NCBI GenBank assembly: GCA_016937595.1
Contig: JAFHKH010000010.1
Coordinates: 1-52,858, forward strand
Origin: Pseudomonas cedrina subsp. fulgida
GTDB taxonomy: Bacteria > Pseudomonadota > Gammaproteobacteria > Pseudomonadales > Pseudomonadaceae
Direction: 5' to 3'
DNA length: 52,858 bases
Position 1 is the stretch's first letter. Every line of letters begins with the position of its first letter. A program made the position numbers and the translations under genes. Shown piece by piece: positions 45,790 through 52,858 of the stretch. Under the pieces are notes generated by a model that did no database searches, had not been told where the DNA came from, and worked only from the letters and a program-made list of their open reading frames with translations.

Positions 45790-46533
45790 AAGCGAAAGCA
45801 TTGCGATCGACATCGACGACGAACAGATGAGCGGCACGTTCCTGAGCCCCAAATCCAAAGTGCCCGGCGTGTTGTTCGTGCACGGCTGGGGCGGCAGCCA
45901 GGAGCGGGACCTCGAGCGAGCCAAAGGCATCGCGGGGTTGGGATGCGTGTGCTTGACCTTTGACCTGCGCGGCCACGCGGGCGCCGGTATTCCGTTATCC
46001 CGCGTGACCCGCGAAGACAACCTGCGCGACCTGCTGGCGGCCTACGATCGTCTGCTCGCGCACCCGGCCATCGACACCTCGGCGGTGGCGGTGGTGGGCA
46101 CCAGTTACGGCGGCTACCTGGCGGCGATCCTTACTTCATTGCGCCCGGTGCGCTGGCTGGCGCTGCGCGTGCCTGCGTTGTACCGCGATGAAGAATGGCT
46201 CAAGCCCAAGCGCGACCTGGACAAAATGGACCTGATGGATTACCGCAGCACCCTGGTCCATGCCCAAACCAATCGCGCCTTGCAGGCGTGTTCGGCGTTT
46301 ACCGGTGATGTGCTGATCGTGGAGTCGGAGACGGACGATCACGTGCCCCACGCCACCATCATGAGTTACCGCGCGCGTGCCAGCAGACCCATTCGCTGAC
46401 CCATCGCATCATTGACGGCGCCGACCATTCTCTCAGCGATCCGGTGTCCCAGCAGGCTTACACCTCGATCCTGGTGGACTGGATTACCGAGATGGTGGTG
46501 GGGGAGCGGTTGAGCATCATTCAGTCCAGATAA
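45779..46533 (+). pseudogene. Alpha/beta hydrolase (dienelactone hydrolase/peptidase-like), frameshifted as written
   Basis: A cytosolic alpha/beta hydrolase with HGWGGSQ, the nucleophile S109 in VVGTSYGGY, and an acid residue at D186/D187 (VESETDDHVPH). The frame breaks near 46371-46377 in a GCGCGCG stretch; as written, translation stops at 46399 after 206 residues. One frame over, QQTHSLTHRIIDGADHSLSD continues to 46533, and its DGADHSLSD holds the expected catalytic histidine. One added base gives 251 residues and a complete triad. So the product as written would lack the histidine; a sequence error is likely. It overlaps DUF3182 by 11 bases. Substrate unknown. Confidence 0.83.
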
Positions 46534-46554
46534 TTCAGCGCTCTTTCGACCGCC

Positions 46555-46618
46555 ATCGCAGGCAAGCCAGCTCCCACATTGAAATGCGTACTCCTGTGGG
46601 AGCTGGCTTGCCTGCGAT
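46555..46618. repeat. REPIN: paired REP elements in inverted orientation
   Basis: Two 24-base arms, exactly complementary (46555-46578 and 46595-46618), around a 16-base spacer. The arm core CCAGCTCCCACA / TGTGGGAGCTGG with GGCTTGCCTGCGAT is the REP sequence common in P. fluorescens genomes, mobilised by RAYT transposases encoded elsewhere. It lies between convergent genes, the usual place, and the hairpin may also end transcripts. Confidence 0.9.
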
Positions 46619-46642
46619 AGCAATGTACCTGTCAACACACCT

Positions 46643-47599
46643 TCAAGCCGCTGTCTTCTTCACCCGCAACGCCTTGGCCTTGGCCTCGACCCCAAGGTAC
46701 ATCACCAGCGCAATCAGCAGCGGCAAAATAAAGTAGATCGCCCGGTACGCAATCAACCCCGCCAGCAAACTGCCGCGCGACGCCTCGTGCTGCAACAACG
46801 CAATAAACACCGCCTCCAGCACGCCAAGCCCGGCCGGGATATGCGTGAGCACCCCGGCAATCGCGCTGATCAGCAACACCCCCAGCACCAGCGGGTAGTC
46901 CAGTTTGGACGGCAGCAGGGTGAAGATCACCGCCGCCATCAGCGACCAGTTCAACGCGCCCAACACCAACTGCAAACAGGCCATGCGCAACGACGGCAGG
47001 TTGATTTCCATGCCGCGAATGGTCCACGCGCGCTTTTTCGAAAACTGGCAGGCGGCCAGGTAGCCCAGGCTGGCCAGCACCAGCAACGCGCCGATGCCTT
47101 GCAAGGCCGTGGTGCTGACCTTCCAGCCCGGCGGCATGGTGACCAGGCCGCTGCTGAAAATCATCCCCGAGATGGTCATATAGCCGAACCAATTGGTGGC
47201 CAGGCTCAGGCCGAGGATCTTGGCGATATTGCGGGTGCTCACCCCCAGTCGCGAATACAGCCGGTACCGCATGGCGATCCCGCCGACCCAGGCACTCAGA
47301 TTGAGGTTGAAGGCATAGCTGATAATCCCCACCGGCAGGATCTGCTTCCACCCCAGGTTCTGGCGGATGTAGGTGCGGCCGATCAGGTCGAAACTGGCGT
47401 ACACCAGAAAGCTGCACAGCGTCAGGGCGCCTGCGATCAGCAAAGTGCGTACCTTGAATTCGCTCAGGGTCTGCAGTACTTCGCTCCAATCAATGCGCCG
47501 CGCGAGCATCGTGAACAACACGATCAGCAGCAGGAAGAAGGCGATCGTCAGCGGTTTCTTCCAGCGCTGGAACCGCGAGCCTTTGGTTTCAGACGTCAT
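46643..47599 (-). CDS. YbhN-like inner-membrane protein (UPF0104 / LPG synthase transmembrane-type)
   Basis: A 318-residue membrane protein with about eight hydrophobic helices, the first at residues 14-29. It resembles E. coli YbhN and the membrane (flippase-like) part of lysylphosphatidylglycerol synthases, without their aminoacyl-transfer domain. SAWVGGIAMRYRLYSRLGVSTRNIAKI and the HIPAGLGVLEAVFI segment are typical of the family. It is the last gene of a four-gene - strand operon and overlaps clsB by 11 bases, the same ybhP-clsB-ybhN set as E. coli. A role in moving or placing phospholipids is inference. Confidence 0.85.
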   Translation of the reverse strand: MTSETKGSRFQRWKKPLTIAFFLLLIVLFTMLARRIDWSEVLQTLSEFKVRTLLIAGALTLCSFLVYASFDLIGRTYIRQNLGWKQILPVGIISYAFNLNLSAWVGGIAMRYRLYSRLGVSTRNIAKILGLSLATNWFGYMTISGMIFSSGLVTMPPGWKVSTTALQGIGALLVLASLGYLAACQFSKKRAWTIRGMEINLPSLRMACLQLVLGALNWSLMAAVIFTLLPSKLDYPLVLGVLLISAIAGVLTHIPAGLGVLEAVFIALLQHEASRGSLLAGLIAYRAIYFILPLLIALVMYLGVEAKAKALRVKKTAA

Positions 47600-48851
47600 G
47601 GGGCTGGGCCTCGAAAGGTTTCAGGCGTGGCTTGTGCGCAGGCAGCCAGCCGGTCAGCGCGGGGAAGTGGCGCATCACATGGAACACCAGGAAACCGACG
47701 GTCAAGCGCCACAGCCACAGGCGTGGCTTGCGCTTTTCCGGCATGGTCTGGCAATGATTCCTGGCCAGGGCTTCCAGGCTTTCATACAGCTGCTGATTGA
47801 ACCCACGGTCACGGATCAACACGTTGGCTTCCAGGTTGAGTGCCAGGCTCAGCGGGTCCAGATTGCTCGAACCCACGGTGCTCCAATCGTCATCCACCAG
47901 CGCCACTTTGCCGTGCAGCGGGCGCTGGCAGTACTCATGGATCACCACGCCATCCTTGAGCAAATAGTCGTAGAGCATGCGTGCCGCCAGTTTGGCCAAC
48001 AAGACGTCGGGCTGCCCCTGCATGATCAACTGCACGTGTACGCCACGGCGCGCGGCGTTGCGGATCTCGCGCAACAGGCGGTAGCCGGGGAAGAAGTAGG
48101 CATTGGCGATCACCGCGCGTTTTTGCGCCTTGCTCAACGCGTGGATGTACGCTTCTTCGATGTCGTCGCGATGCTGCAGGTTATCGCGGTAGATCAGGCG
48201 CACCAGGCCATCGCCTTGCTCGTTCGACCAAGCCGAAGGCCGTTGCTGGCGCCGCCGCCAGCCGCGTCGTGTGCGCACCTGGCGGCCGCTTTGCGCCAAG
48301 GCGAAATGATGCAGGTCAGCGACCACTGGCCCCGTCACTTGCACGGCATAATCCTGCTTGGCCTCGGGGCCGAAATCGGCCAGGTGATCGGCAGAAAAAT
48401 TGATCCCGCCGATAAACCCCACGTTGGCGTCCACCACCACGATCTTGCGGTGCAGGCGGCGAAACCAGTTGGTGCGAATGCCCAGGGTCTTGGACGCGGG
48501 ATCAAACATCTGCACCATCACGCCGGCCTCGGCCAACTCCCGCAGGAACGCCGGGCTCAGCTCGCCGCAACCAAACCCGTCAAGGCTTGCCACCACCTTC
48601 ACGCCCCGCTGCGCCGCCTCGATCAGGATGTCTTTGAGCGCGTAGCCAACCTTGTCCTCGAAGAGGATGAAGGTCTCCAGCAGGATCTCGCGCCGGGCCT
48701 GGCGCATGGCCTCGAACACCCTGGGAAAGTACGCCTCGCCGTTCTCCAGCAACTCGATCTGGTTGCCGCTCTGCCAGCCGTAATCCAGGTCACGGGCCTT
48801 GGTTTCATCCGGCGGCTGGTCGGTGGAAATGTGCTCTACCGCGACGTTCAT
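47589..48851 (-). CDS. clsB: Cardiolipin synthase B (phospholipase D-type)
   Basis: A 420-residue member of the phospholipase D superfamily with two HKD motifs: H134-K136-D141 (HRKIVVVDANVGFIGG) and H313-K315-D320 (HGKVALVDDDWSTVGSSN). Unlike ClsA it lacks N-terminal membrane helices; a hydrophobic stretch near 380-400 (LWRLTVGFLVFHVM) may touch the membrane. ClsB of E. coli makes cardiolipin, and can also transfer phosphatidyl groups to glycerol. The start overlaps the ybhP stop by four bases, and the end overlaps ybhN by 11, so translation is coupled. Confidence 0.92.
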   Translation of the reverse strand: MNVAVEHISTDQPPDETKARDLDYGWQSGNQIELLENGEAYFPRVFEAMRQARREILLETFILFEDKVGYALKDILIEAAQRGVKVVASLDGFGCGELSPAFLRELAEAGVMVQMFDPASKTLGIRTNWFRRLHRKIVVVDANVGFIGGINFSADHLADFGPEAKQDYAVQVTGPVVADLHHFALAQSGRQVRTRRGWRRRQQRPSAWSNEQGDGLVRLIYRDNLQHRDDIEEAYIHALSKAQKRAVIANAYFFPGYRLLREIRNAARRGVHVQLIMQGQPDVLLAKLAARMLYDYLLKDGVVIHEYCQRPLHGKVALVDDDWSTVGSSNLDPLSLALNLEANVLIRDRGFNQQLYESLEALARNHCQTMPEKRKPRLWLWRLTVGFLVFHVMRHFPALTGWLPAHKPRLKPFEAQPHDV

Positions 48852-49624
48852 AATTCAACCTCCACCGACAGCGGTACATGGTCAGACAAGTGCGACCAGG
48901 GCCGGGTGTTCAGTACCCTGGGGTTATGCGCCTTCAGGTTGCGGACATAAATGCGATCCAGCGCCAGCAACGGCAGGCGTGCCGGAAAGGTGCGCGCCAG
49001 TTTGCCGTCGGCCTCGAAAAACACTTCCTTCAGGCCGCTCTGGCTCAGGTCGGCGCGCTGGCGCCAGTCATTGAAATCGCCGGCCACTACCAGCGGCGCA
49101 TCGGCCGGGATCTCACTGATGCGTTGCTCCAGCAGGCGCAGTTGCTGCTGGCGATGCACCTCGCGCAAGCCCAAGTGCATGCAGATCGCGTGCACTTCCT
49201 GGCCGGTGCCCGGCAGGCGCAGCACGCAATGCAGCAGGCCACGGTTTTCGTGGCCGCTTTGCGAGATGTCGAGGTTGTCGTGGTTCACAATCTGGAATTT
49301 CGACATCAACGCATTGCCGTGGTCGCCGTGGGGGTAGACGGCATTGCGTCCGTAGGCGAATTGCGGCCAGATGCTGTCGGCGAGGAACTCGTACTGCGGC
49401 ATTTTCGGCCAGTCGCTGTAGCGTTGCGGATGGCGTTCGTGGGTGCCGTGGATTTCCTGCAGGAACACGATATCGGCGCCCACGCTGCGCACCGCTTCGC
49501 GTAATTCAGGCAGGATGAACCGTCGGTTCAGCGCGGTGAAGCCTTTATGGATATTCACCGTCAGCACCGTGAAGCGCGTGATGGCAGTGCTGGGCGGGGT
49601 GGGGATCAGCTCCGGATGGGTCAT
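48848..49624 (-). CDS. Endonuclease/exonuclease/phosphatase family protein (YbhP-like)
   Basis: A 258-residue protein of the EEP superfamily (Mg-dependent nucleases, phosphodiesterases and sphingomyelinases). Catalytic features are VLTVNIHKGF (metal-side asparagine), FLQEIHG (glutamate), GDFNDWR (D-N pair) and the terminal LSDHVPLSV (D-H). It corresponds to E. coli YbhP, encoded beside clsB and ybhN. With lipid genes as neighbours a lipid or head-group phosphodiesterase role is more likely than DNA cleavage, but that is inference. It overlaps the DUF72 stop and the clsB start by four bases each. Confidence 0.88.
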   Translation of the reverse strand: MTHPELIPTPPSTAITRFTVLTVNIHKGFTALNRRFILPELREAVRSVGADIVFLQEIHGTHERHPQRYSDWPKMPQYEFLADSIWPQFAYGRNAVYPHGDHGNALMSKFQIVNHDNLDISQSGHENRGLLHCVLRLPGTGQEVHAICMHLGLREVHRQQQLRLLEQRISEIPADAPLVVAGDFNDWRQRADLSQSGLKEVFFEADGKLARTFPARLPLLALDRIYVRNLKAHNPRVLNTRPWSHLSDHVPLSVEVEL

Positions 49625-50547
49625 GGCAACACCCCCGGCGCAGGCAGTTTGCCGGGCTCGGTGGCCAGGTGTTGATCCAGCCCGAAACGGTGCAGCAATT
49701 GGCGTGCGTCAAAGGGCGCGCGCACCTTGATGTCATTGTCGAAAAAGCAGAACACGTCGCGCTGTTTGCGGGCGCGGGGCTGGTGGTGCGGGTCGGCCAG
49801 TTTGGCGTCGGCAGGCTGCTTGCCCTGGCACCAACGCTCGATGCGATCGCCCCAGCGCTTGAGCGCTTCGTCACTGTAGCCACTGGCGTACAGCTCTTTG
49901 TCGCCGTGCAGGCGCAGGTACATGAAGTTGGCGGTGACATCTTCCAGATACGGCCATTTGCTGGCGGTGTCCGCCACCACGAGTGCCACCCCATGCTTGT
50001 CCAGCATTTGCACAAACTCCGGCACGGCAAAACTCTTATGGCGGATCTCCACCGCATGGCGCAGCGCGCGCTTGCCATGGGCTTGCAGGCTGGCCTTGCC
50101 GTTCAGGCGCGGCTCATGCTGGCGGGCGAGGGCGGCGGCCTGTTGGGTGTCGGTGGGCAGTTCCTGCAGGAAGGCTTCGAACAGCGGCGGGTCGAACTTG
50201 AAGCTGGGCGGAAACTGCCAAAGGATCGGGCCGAGCTTTTCCTTCAGCTCCAGTACCCCGGAGGCGAAGAAGTTGGCCATCGGCGCGTGCACGTCCCTTA
50301 AGCGCAGGATGTGGGTGATGAAGCGCGGCGCCTTGACGCTGAACACGAAACCTTCGGGCGTGTCGGCGTACCACTCGGTGTAACGCTTGGGGGTTTGCAG
50401 CGCGTAGAACGAGCCATTGATTTCGATGCTATTGACGGCGCGTGACGCAAACTGCAACTCGCGTTTCTGGGTCAGCCCTTCGGGGTAGAAGTCCCCGCGC
50501 CAGGGCGTATAGCGCCAGCCGGAAATGCCGATGTGAATCGCCGCCAT
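49621..50547 (-). CDS. DUF72 family protein (YecE-like)
   Basis: A 308-residue cytosolic protein of the DUF72 family, a TIM-barrel-like fold of unknown function. It shows the family start IHIGISGWRYTPWRGDFYP, the NSIEINGSFYALQTPKRYTEW block and GPILWQFPPSFKF, and near the C-terminus CFFDNDIKVRAPFDARQL. The start MAAIHIGIS was chosen over an in-frame codon five residues upstream because it matches the fold start. First gene of the operon DUF72-ybhP-clsB-ybhN, overlapping ybhP by four bases. It diverges from the mechanosensitive channel gene. Confidence 0.87.
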   Translation of the reverse strand: MAAIHIGISGWRYTPWRGDFYPEGLTQKRELQFASRAVNSIEINGSFYALQTPKRYTEWYADTPEGFVFSVKAPRFITHILRLRDVHAPMANFFASGVLELKEKLGPILWQFPPSFKFDPPLFEAFLQELPTDTQQAAALARQHEPRLNGKASLQAHGKRALRHAVEIRHKSFAVPEFVQMLDKHGVALVVADTASKWPYLEDVTANFMYLRLHGDKELYASGYSDEALKRWGDRIERWCQGKQPADAKLADPHHQPRARKQRDVFCFFDNDIKVRAPFDARQLLHRFGLDQHLATEPGKLPAPGVLP

Positions 50548-50706
50548 GAATGCTCCCGTCAAAATAGGGTCGATTGACCTCCGTTTTTGGATGACTGCGG
50601 CATCCGCCTGAAAGTTTCGCGCTTCCTACAGACGGCACGTTCTCGGGAACGATCAGGCCGCAAACCCGTCAGTTCCTTACAGAACCTTCTGCAGGAGCTC
50701 GGTGTT

Positions 50707-52788
50707 TTGCTGAATCTAAAGACTGCATTACTGCTCGGCGTGCTGCTGTTTTGCGGCAGTGGTGCCCTGCAAGCGGCGGCGACCGCGCCAGAGCCGGATG
50801 CGCCGGCAAAACCGGAATTGCTGGTGGAGGGTGGATTGCTGGGGGCCATCAGTTCCAGCATTGATGACGTGCAGCAAAAGCTGGACCTCAATCAGGGCCT
50901 TGTCGACCAATGGCGCCTGCGCGCGGATCGGGCGGCGGATGAAGTGGGGCGTCTGGTCGACCAGACCGCTGCGCGTTCGCCCTGGAGCGTGGCGGGCGAC
51001 TTTCTGCTGCTGTCGGGCGTGTGGCTGGGCGCCTTTGTGGGGTTGACCTTGCTGGGGCGATTTATCGTACAGCGCCTGGGGCGTCGAACCTTCTTTGAAA
51101 AACGCGAACGCTTGCTGGCGGTGCTGGGGTACATGGTTCCCTACACGCTCCCAGCGCTGGTGTGCCTGCCGCTGACCCTTTACGTCAGCCACTTTCTGCC
51201 GGCCTCCGTGGGCCGCGCGCTGGCGCTGTGTTTTGCCTACGCCACCAGCAGCGGCATCTTTTCCACCTCGATGCTCTTGTGCGTGATCGTCATGTTCAAC
51301 GTCGGCCACAAGCGCTCGGCGGTGCGGATCATTCGCAGCTACTGCCCCAAGCCACTGTTCCTGATCGGCTTTCTCGCCGCCCTCAGCGATGCCCTGACCA
51401 GCCCGCAGATCGCCCGCCAGCTTGGCGGCAATATCACCAGCAGCATCGCCGTGTTTACCGGGCTGTTCGCCGCCGTGATCTTCGGCGTGCTGGTGGTGCG
51501 CCTGCGCCGCCCGGTGGCCCATCTGATCCGTAACCGGCCATTGGCCCAACGCCTTAAACACCCGGCGTTGCAGCAATCGTTGCGGGTGTTTTCCGGGCTG
51601 TGGTATTGGCCGATCCTGTTGATGGTGCTGGTCTCGGCGATCAACCTGATCGGCGCCGGTGACGATAACCAGAAAGCGCTGCGCTGCGCGTTGTTCACCA
51701 CCATCCTGCTGATCGGAACGGTGTTCCTGAGCACCGTGTTGCAGCACCTGTTCAAGTCGCGCAGCCAGGTGGCGATCCAGCGCAGCAGCGCCTACAAGGA
51801 ACGCTTCCTCAGCCTGTTGCACGCGATCCTGCGCATTGTCATGGCCGTTGCGTTCATTGAAGTGCTCGGGCGAATCTGGGGCGTGTCGCTGTTCGAGTTC
51901 GCCGAGCGCAACTCCATTGGCCGGGCAATCAGCGATTCTCTCAGCAGTATCGGCCTGATCCTGCTGATGACCTGGTTGTTCTGGGTGGTGCTCGACACGG
52001 CGATCCAGGAAGCGCTGAAGCCGCCGGTGAACAAACGCTCCAGCCGCCAGCCCAGCACGCGGATCAAGACTATCCTGCCGCTGCTGCGCAACGCGGTGAA
52101 GATCATCCTGGTGGTAATCTGCGCGATCACCACCATGGCCAACCTCGGCATCAACGTCGCGCCGCTGCTGGCCGGCGCCGGGGTGGTGGGCCTGGCGATC
52201 GGTTTCGGTTCCCAGCAACTGGTGCAGGACGTGATCACCGGCCTGTTCATCATTATCGAAGACACGCTGTCGATCGGCGACTGGGTGGTGCTCGACTCCG
52301 GGCATGCCGGCACCGTCGAAGGCCTGACCATCCGCACCCTGCGCCTGCGCGACGGCAAGGGCTTTGTGCACTCGGTGCCATTCGGGCAGATCAAGGCCGT
52401 CACCAACCAGTCACGGCAATTTGCCTACGCGTTTTTCTCGGTGCAGTTCACCTATGACACGGACGTGGACAAGGCCGTGGAACTGATCCAGGAGGCCGGG
52501 CAATCGATCCGTGATGACGTGTTCCTCAAGTACAACCTGCAAGGTCCGCTGGAGGTGTTTGGCGTCGACAAGATGGACCTCAACGGCGTGGTGCTCACCG
52601 CGCAGTTCCGTACCGTGTCGGGCGGGCAATATGCGGTGAGTCGCGCGTTCAACCAGCGTTTGAAGAAGCTTGTGGATAACTGTGATGAGGTGCATTTTGC
52701 GCAGACTTATCCACAGCAGGTGCTGTTGCCCAAACGGATGGCGCAGGATGAGGCCGTGGTGATGACTGAGCAGCCGCGCACCCAATGA
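50707..52788 (+). CDS. Mechanosensitive ion channel of the MscS family, YbiO-like
   Basis: A large MscS-type inner-membrane channel, about 693 residues from the TTG chosen (AGGAG nine bases upstream), which gives a signal peptide (LKTALLLGVLLFCGSGALQAAA). The frame stays open to 50587. A periplasmic region (about 25-95) is followed by many helices. The MscS core is clear: pore helix GINVAPLLAGAGVVGLAIGFGSQQLVQDVITG, read as two adjoining blocks, then the beta domain IGDWVVLDSGHAGTVEGLTIRT. Length and layout fit E. coli YbiO (741 residues), which opens on membrane tension and protects against osmotic downshock. It diverges from the DUF72-ybhP-clsB-ybhN operon. Confidence 0.88.
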   Translation: MLNLKTALLLGVLLFCGSGALQAAATAPEPDAPAKPELLVEGGLLGAISSSIDDVQQKLDLNQGLVDQWRLRADRAADEVGRLVDQTAARSPWSVAGDFLLLSGVWLGAFVGLTLLGRFIVQRLGRRTFFEKRERLLAVLGYMVPYTLPALVCLPLTLYVSHFLPASVGRALALCFAYATSSGIFSTSMLLCVIVMFNVGHKRSAVRIIRSYCPKPLFLIGFLAALSDALTSPQIARQLGGNITSSIAVFTGLFAAVIFGVLVVRLRRPVAHLIRNRPLAQRLKHPALQQSLRVFSGLWYWPILLMVLVSAINLIGAGDDNQKALRCALFTTILLIGTVFLSTVLQHLFKSRSQVAIQRSSAYKERFLSLLHAILRIVMAVAFIEVLGRIWGVSLFEFAERNSIGRAISDSLSSIGLILLMTWLFWVVLDTAIQEALKPPVNKRSSRQPSTRIKTILPLLRNAVKIILVVICAITTMANLGINVAPLLAGAGVVGLAIGFGSQQLVQDVITGLFIIIEDTLSIGDWVVLDSGHAGTVEGLTIRTLRLRDGKGFVHSVPFGQIKAVTNQSRQFAYAFFSVQFTYDTDVDKAVELIQEAGQSIRDDVFLKYNLQGPLEVFGVDKMDLNGVVLTAQFRTVSGGQYAVSRAFNQRLKKLVDNCDEVHFAQTYPQQVLLPKRMAQDEAVVMTEQPRTQ

Positions 52789-52858
52789 CCCCGCAGTGCC
52801 TGGGCTGACGCCTTCGCGAGCAAGCCCTGCTTGTATGTTTAGACTTGAAGGGGTGGGC
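52789..52858. other. Intergenic end of window, possible partial REP
   Basis: The last 70 bases hold no gene. CGCCTTCGCGAGCAAGCCCT resembles one half of a Pseudomonas REP element, but the window stops before a partner could be seen. Confidence 0.3.

Noticed and set aside
50728-52371. A 547-codon antisense frame in the MscS-type gene
   Set aside because: Rich in H, Q, G and A as expected of a shadow; the sense frame has a full MscS core.

Overview
The window is a stretch of core chromosome from a Pseudomonas of the fluorescens group. This rests on the gene order (5S rRNA, birA-coaX-SPOR gene, tRNA-Tyr/Gly/Thr/Trp, secE-nusG, rplKAJL-rpoBC, str/S10/spc/alpha operons, then katA-ftnA-uvrA-MFS-ssb), on the protein sequences, and on a REP-type palindrome typical of fluorescent pseudomonads. 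It is read by eye only, without database searches.

Layout. Bases 1-466 hold the 3' end of a 23S rRNA, the 5S rRNA and the rRNA operon terminator. Bases 593-2745 are birA, coaX and a small SPOR-domain membrane protein. Four tRNAs follow (2888-3404); the tuf copy usually found between tRNA-Thr and tRNA-Trp is absent and a terminator plus a new promoter sit there instead. From 3450 to 33698 runs an almost unbroken block of transcription and translation genes on the + strand: secE-nusG, rplKA, rplJL, rpoBC, rpsL-rpsG-fusA-tuf, the S10 operon (rpsJ to rpsQ), the spc operon (rplN to rpmJ) and the alpha operon (rpsM-rpsK-rpsD-rpoA-rplQ). Clear sigma70-type promoters precede tRNA-Tyr, tRNA-Trp, rpsL, rpsJ and rpsM.

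From 33.9 kb the content becomes accessory housekeeping. A catalase and a non-heme bacterial ferritin form an iron/peroxide pair. uvrA is on the - strand and diverges from a YajR-like MFS transporter gene followed by ssb. Then come an alpha/beta hydrolase (chloroperoxidase/esterase type), trans-aconitate methyltransferase, an isochorismatase-like hydrolase divergent from a GlxA-type AraC regulator, an overlapping DUF3182/alpha-beta hydrolase pair, a REPIN, a compact - strand operon DUF72-ybhP-clsB-ybhN (membrane lipid related), and a divergent YbiO-like mechanosensitive channel.

Five single-base deletions break four genes as written (rpoB once, uvrA twice, the AraC-type regulator once, an alpha/beta hydrolase once). 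Each is repaired by adding back one G or C, usually in a G/C run. Because rpoB is essential, I read this mainly as sequence error. I see no CRISPR array, prophage, insertion sequence or obvious new defence system. The least explained items are the DUF3182/hydrolase pair, the DUF72-ybhP-clsB-ybhN operon, and the missing tuf copy. No gene-free stretch exceeds 300 bases.
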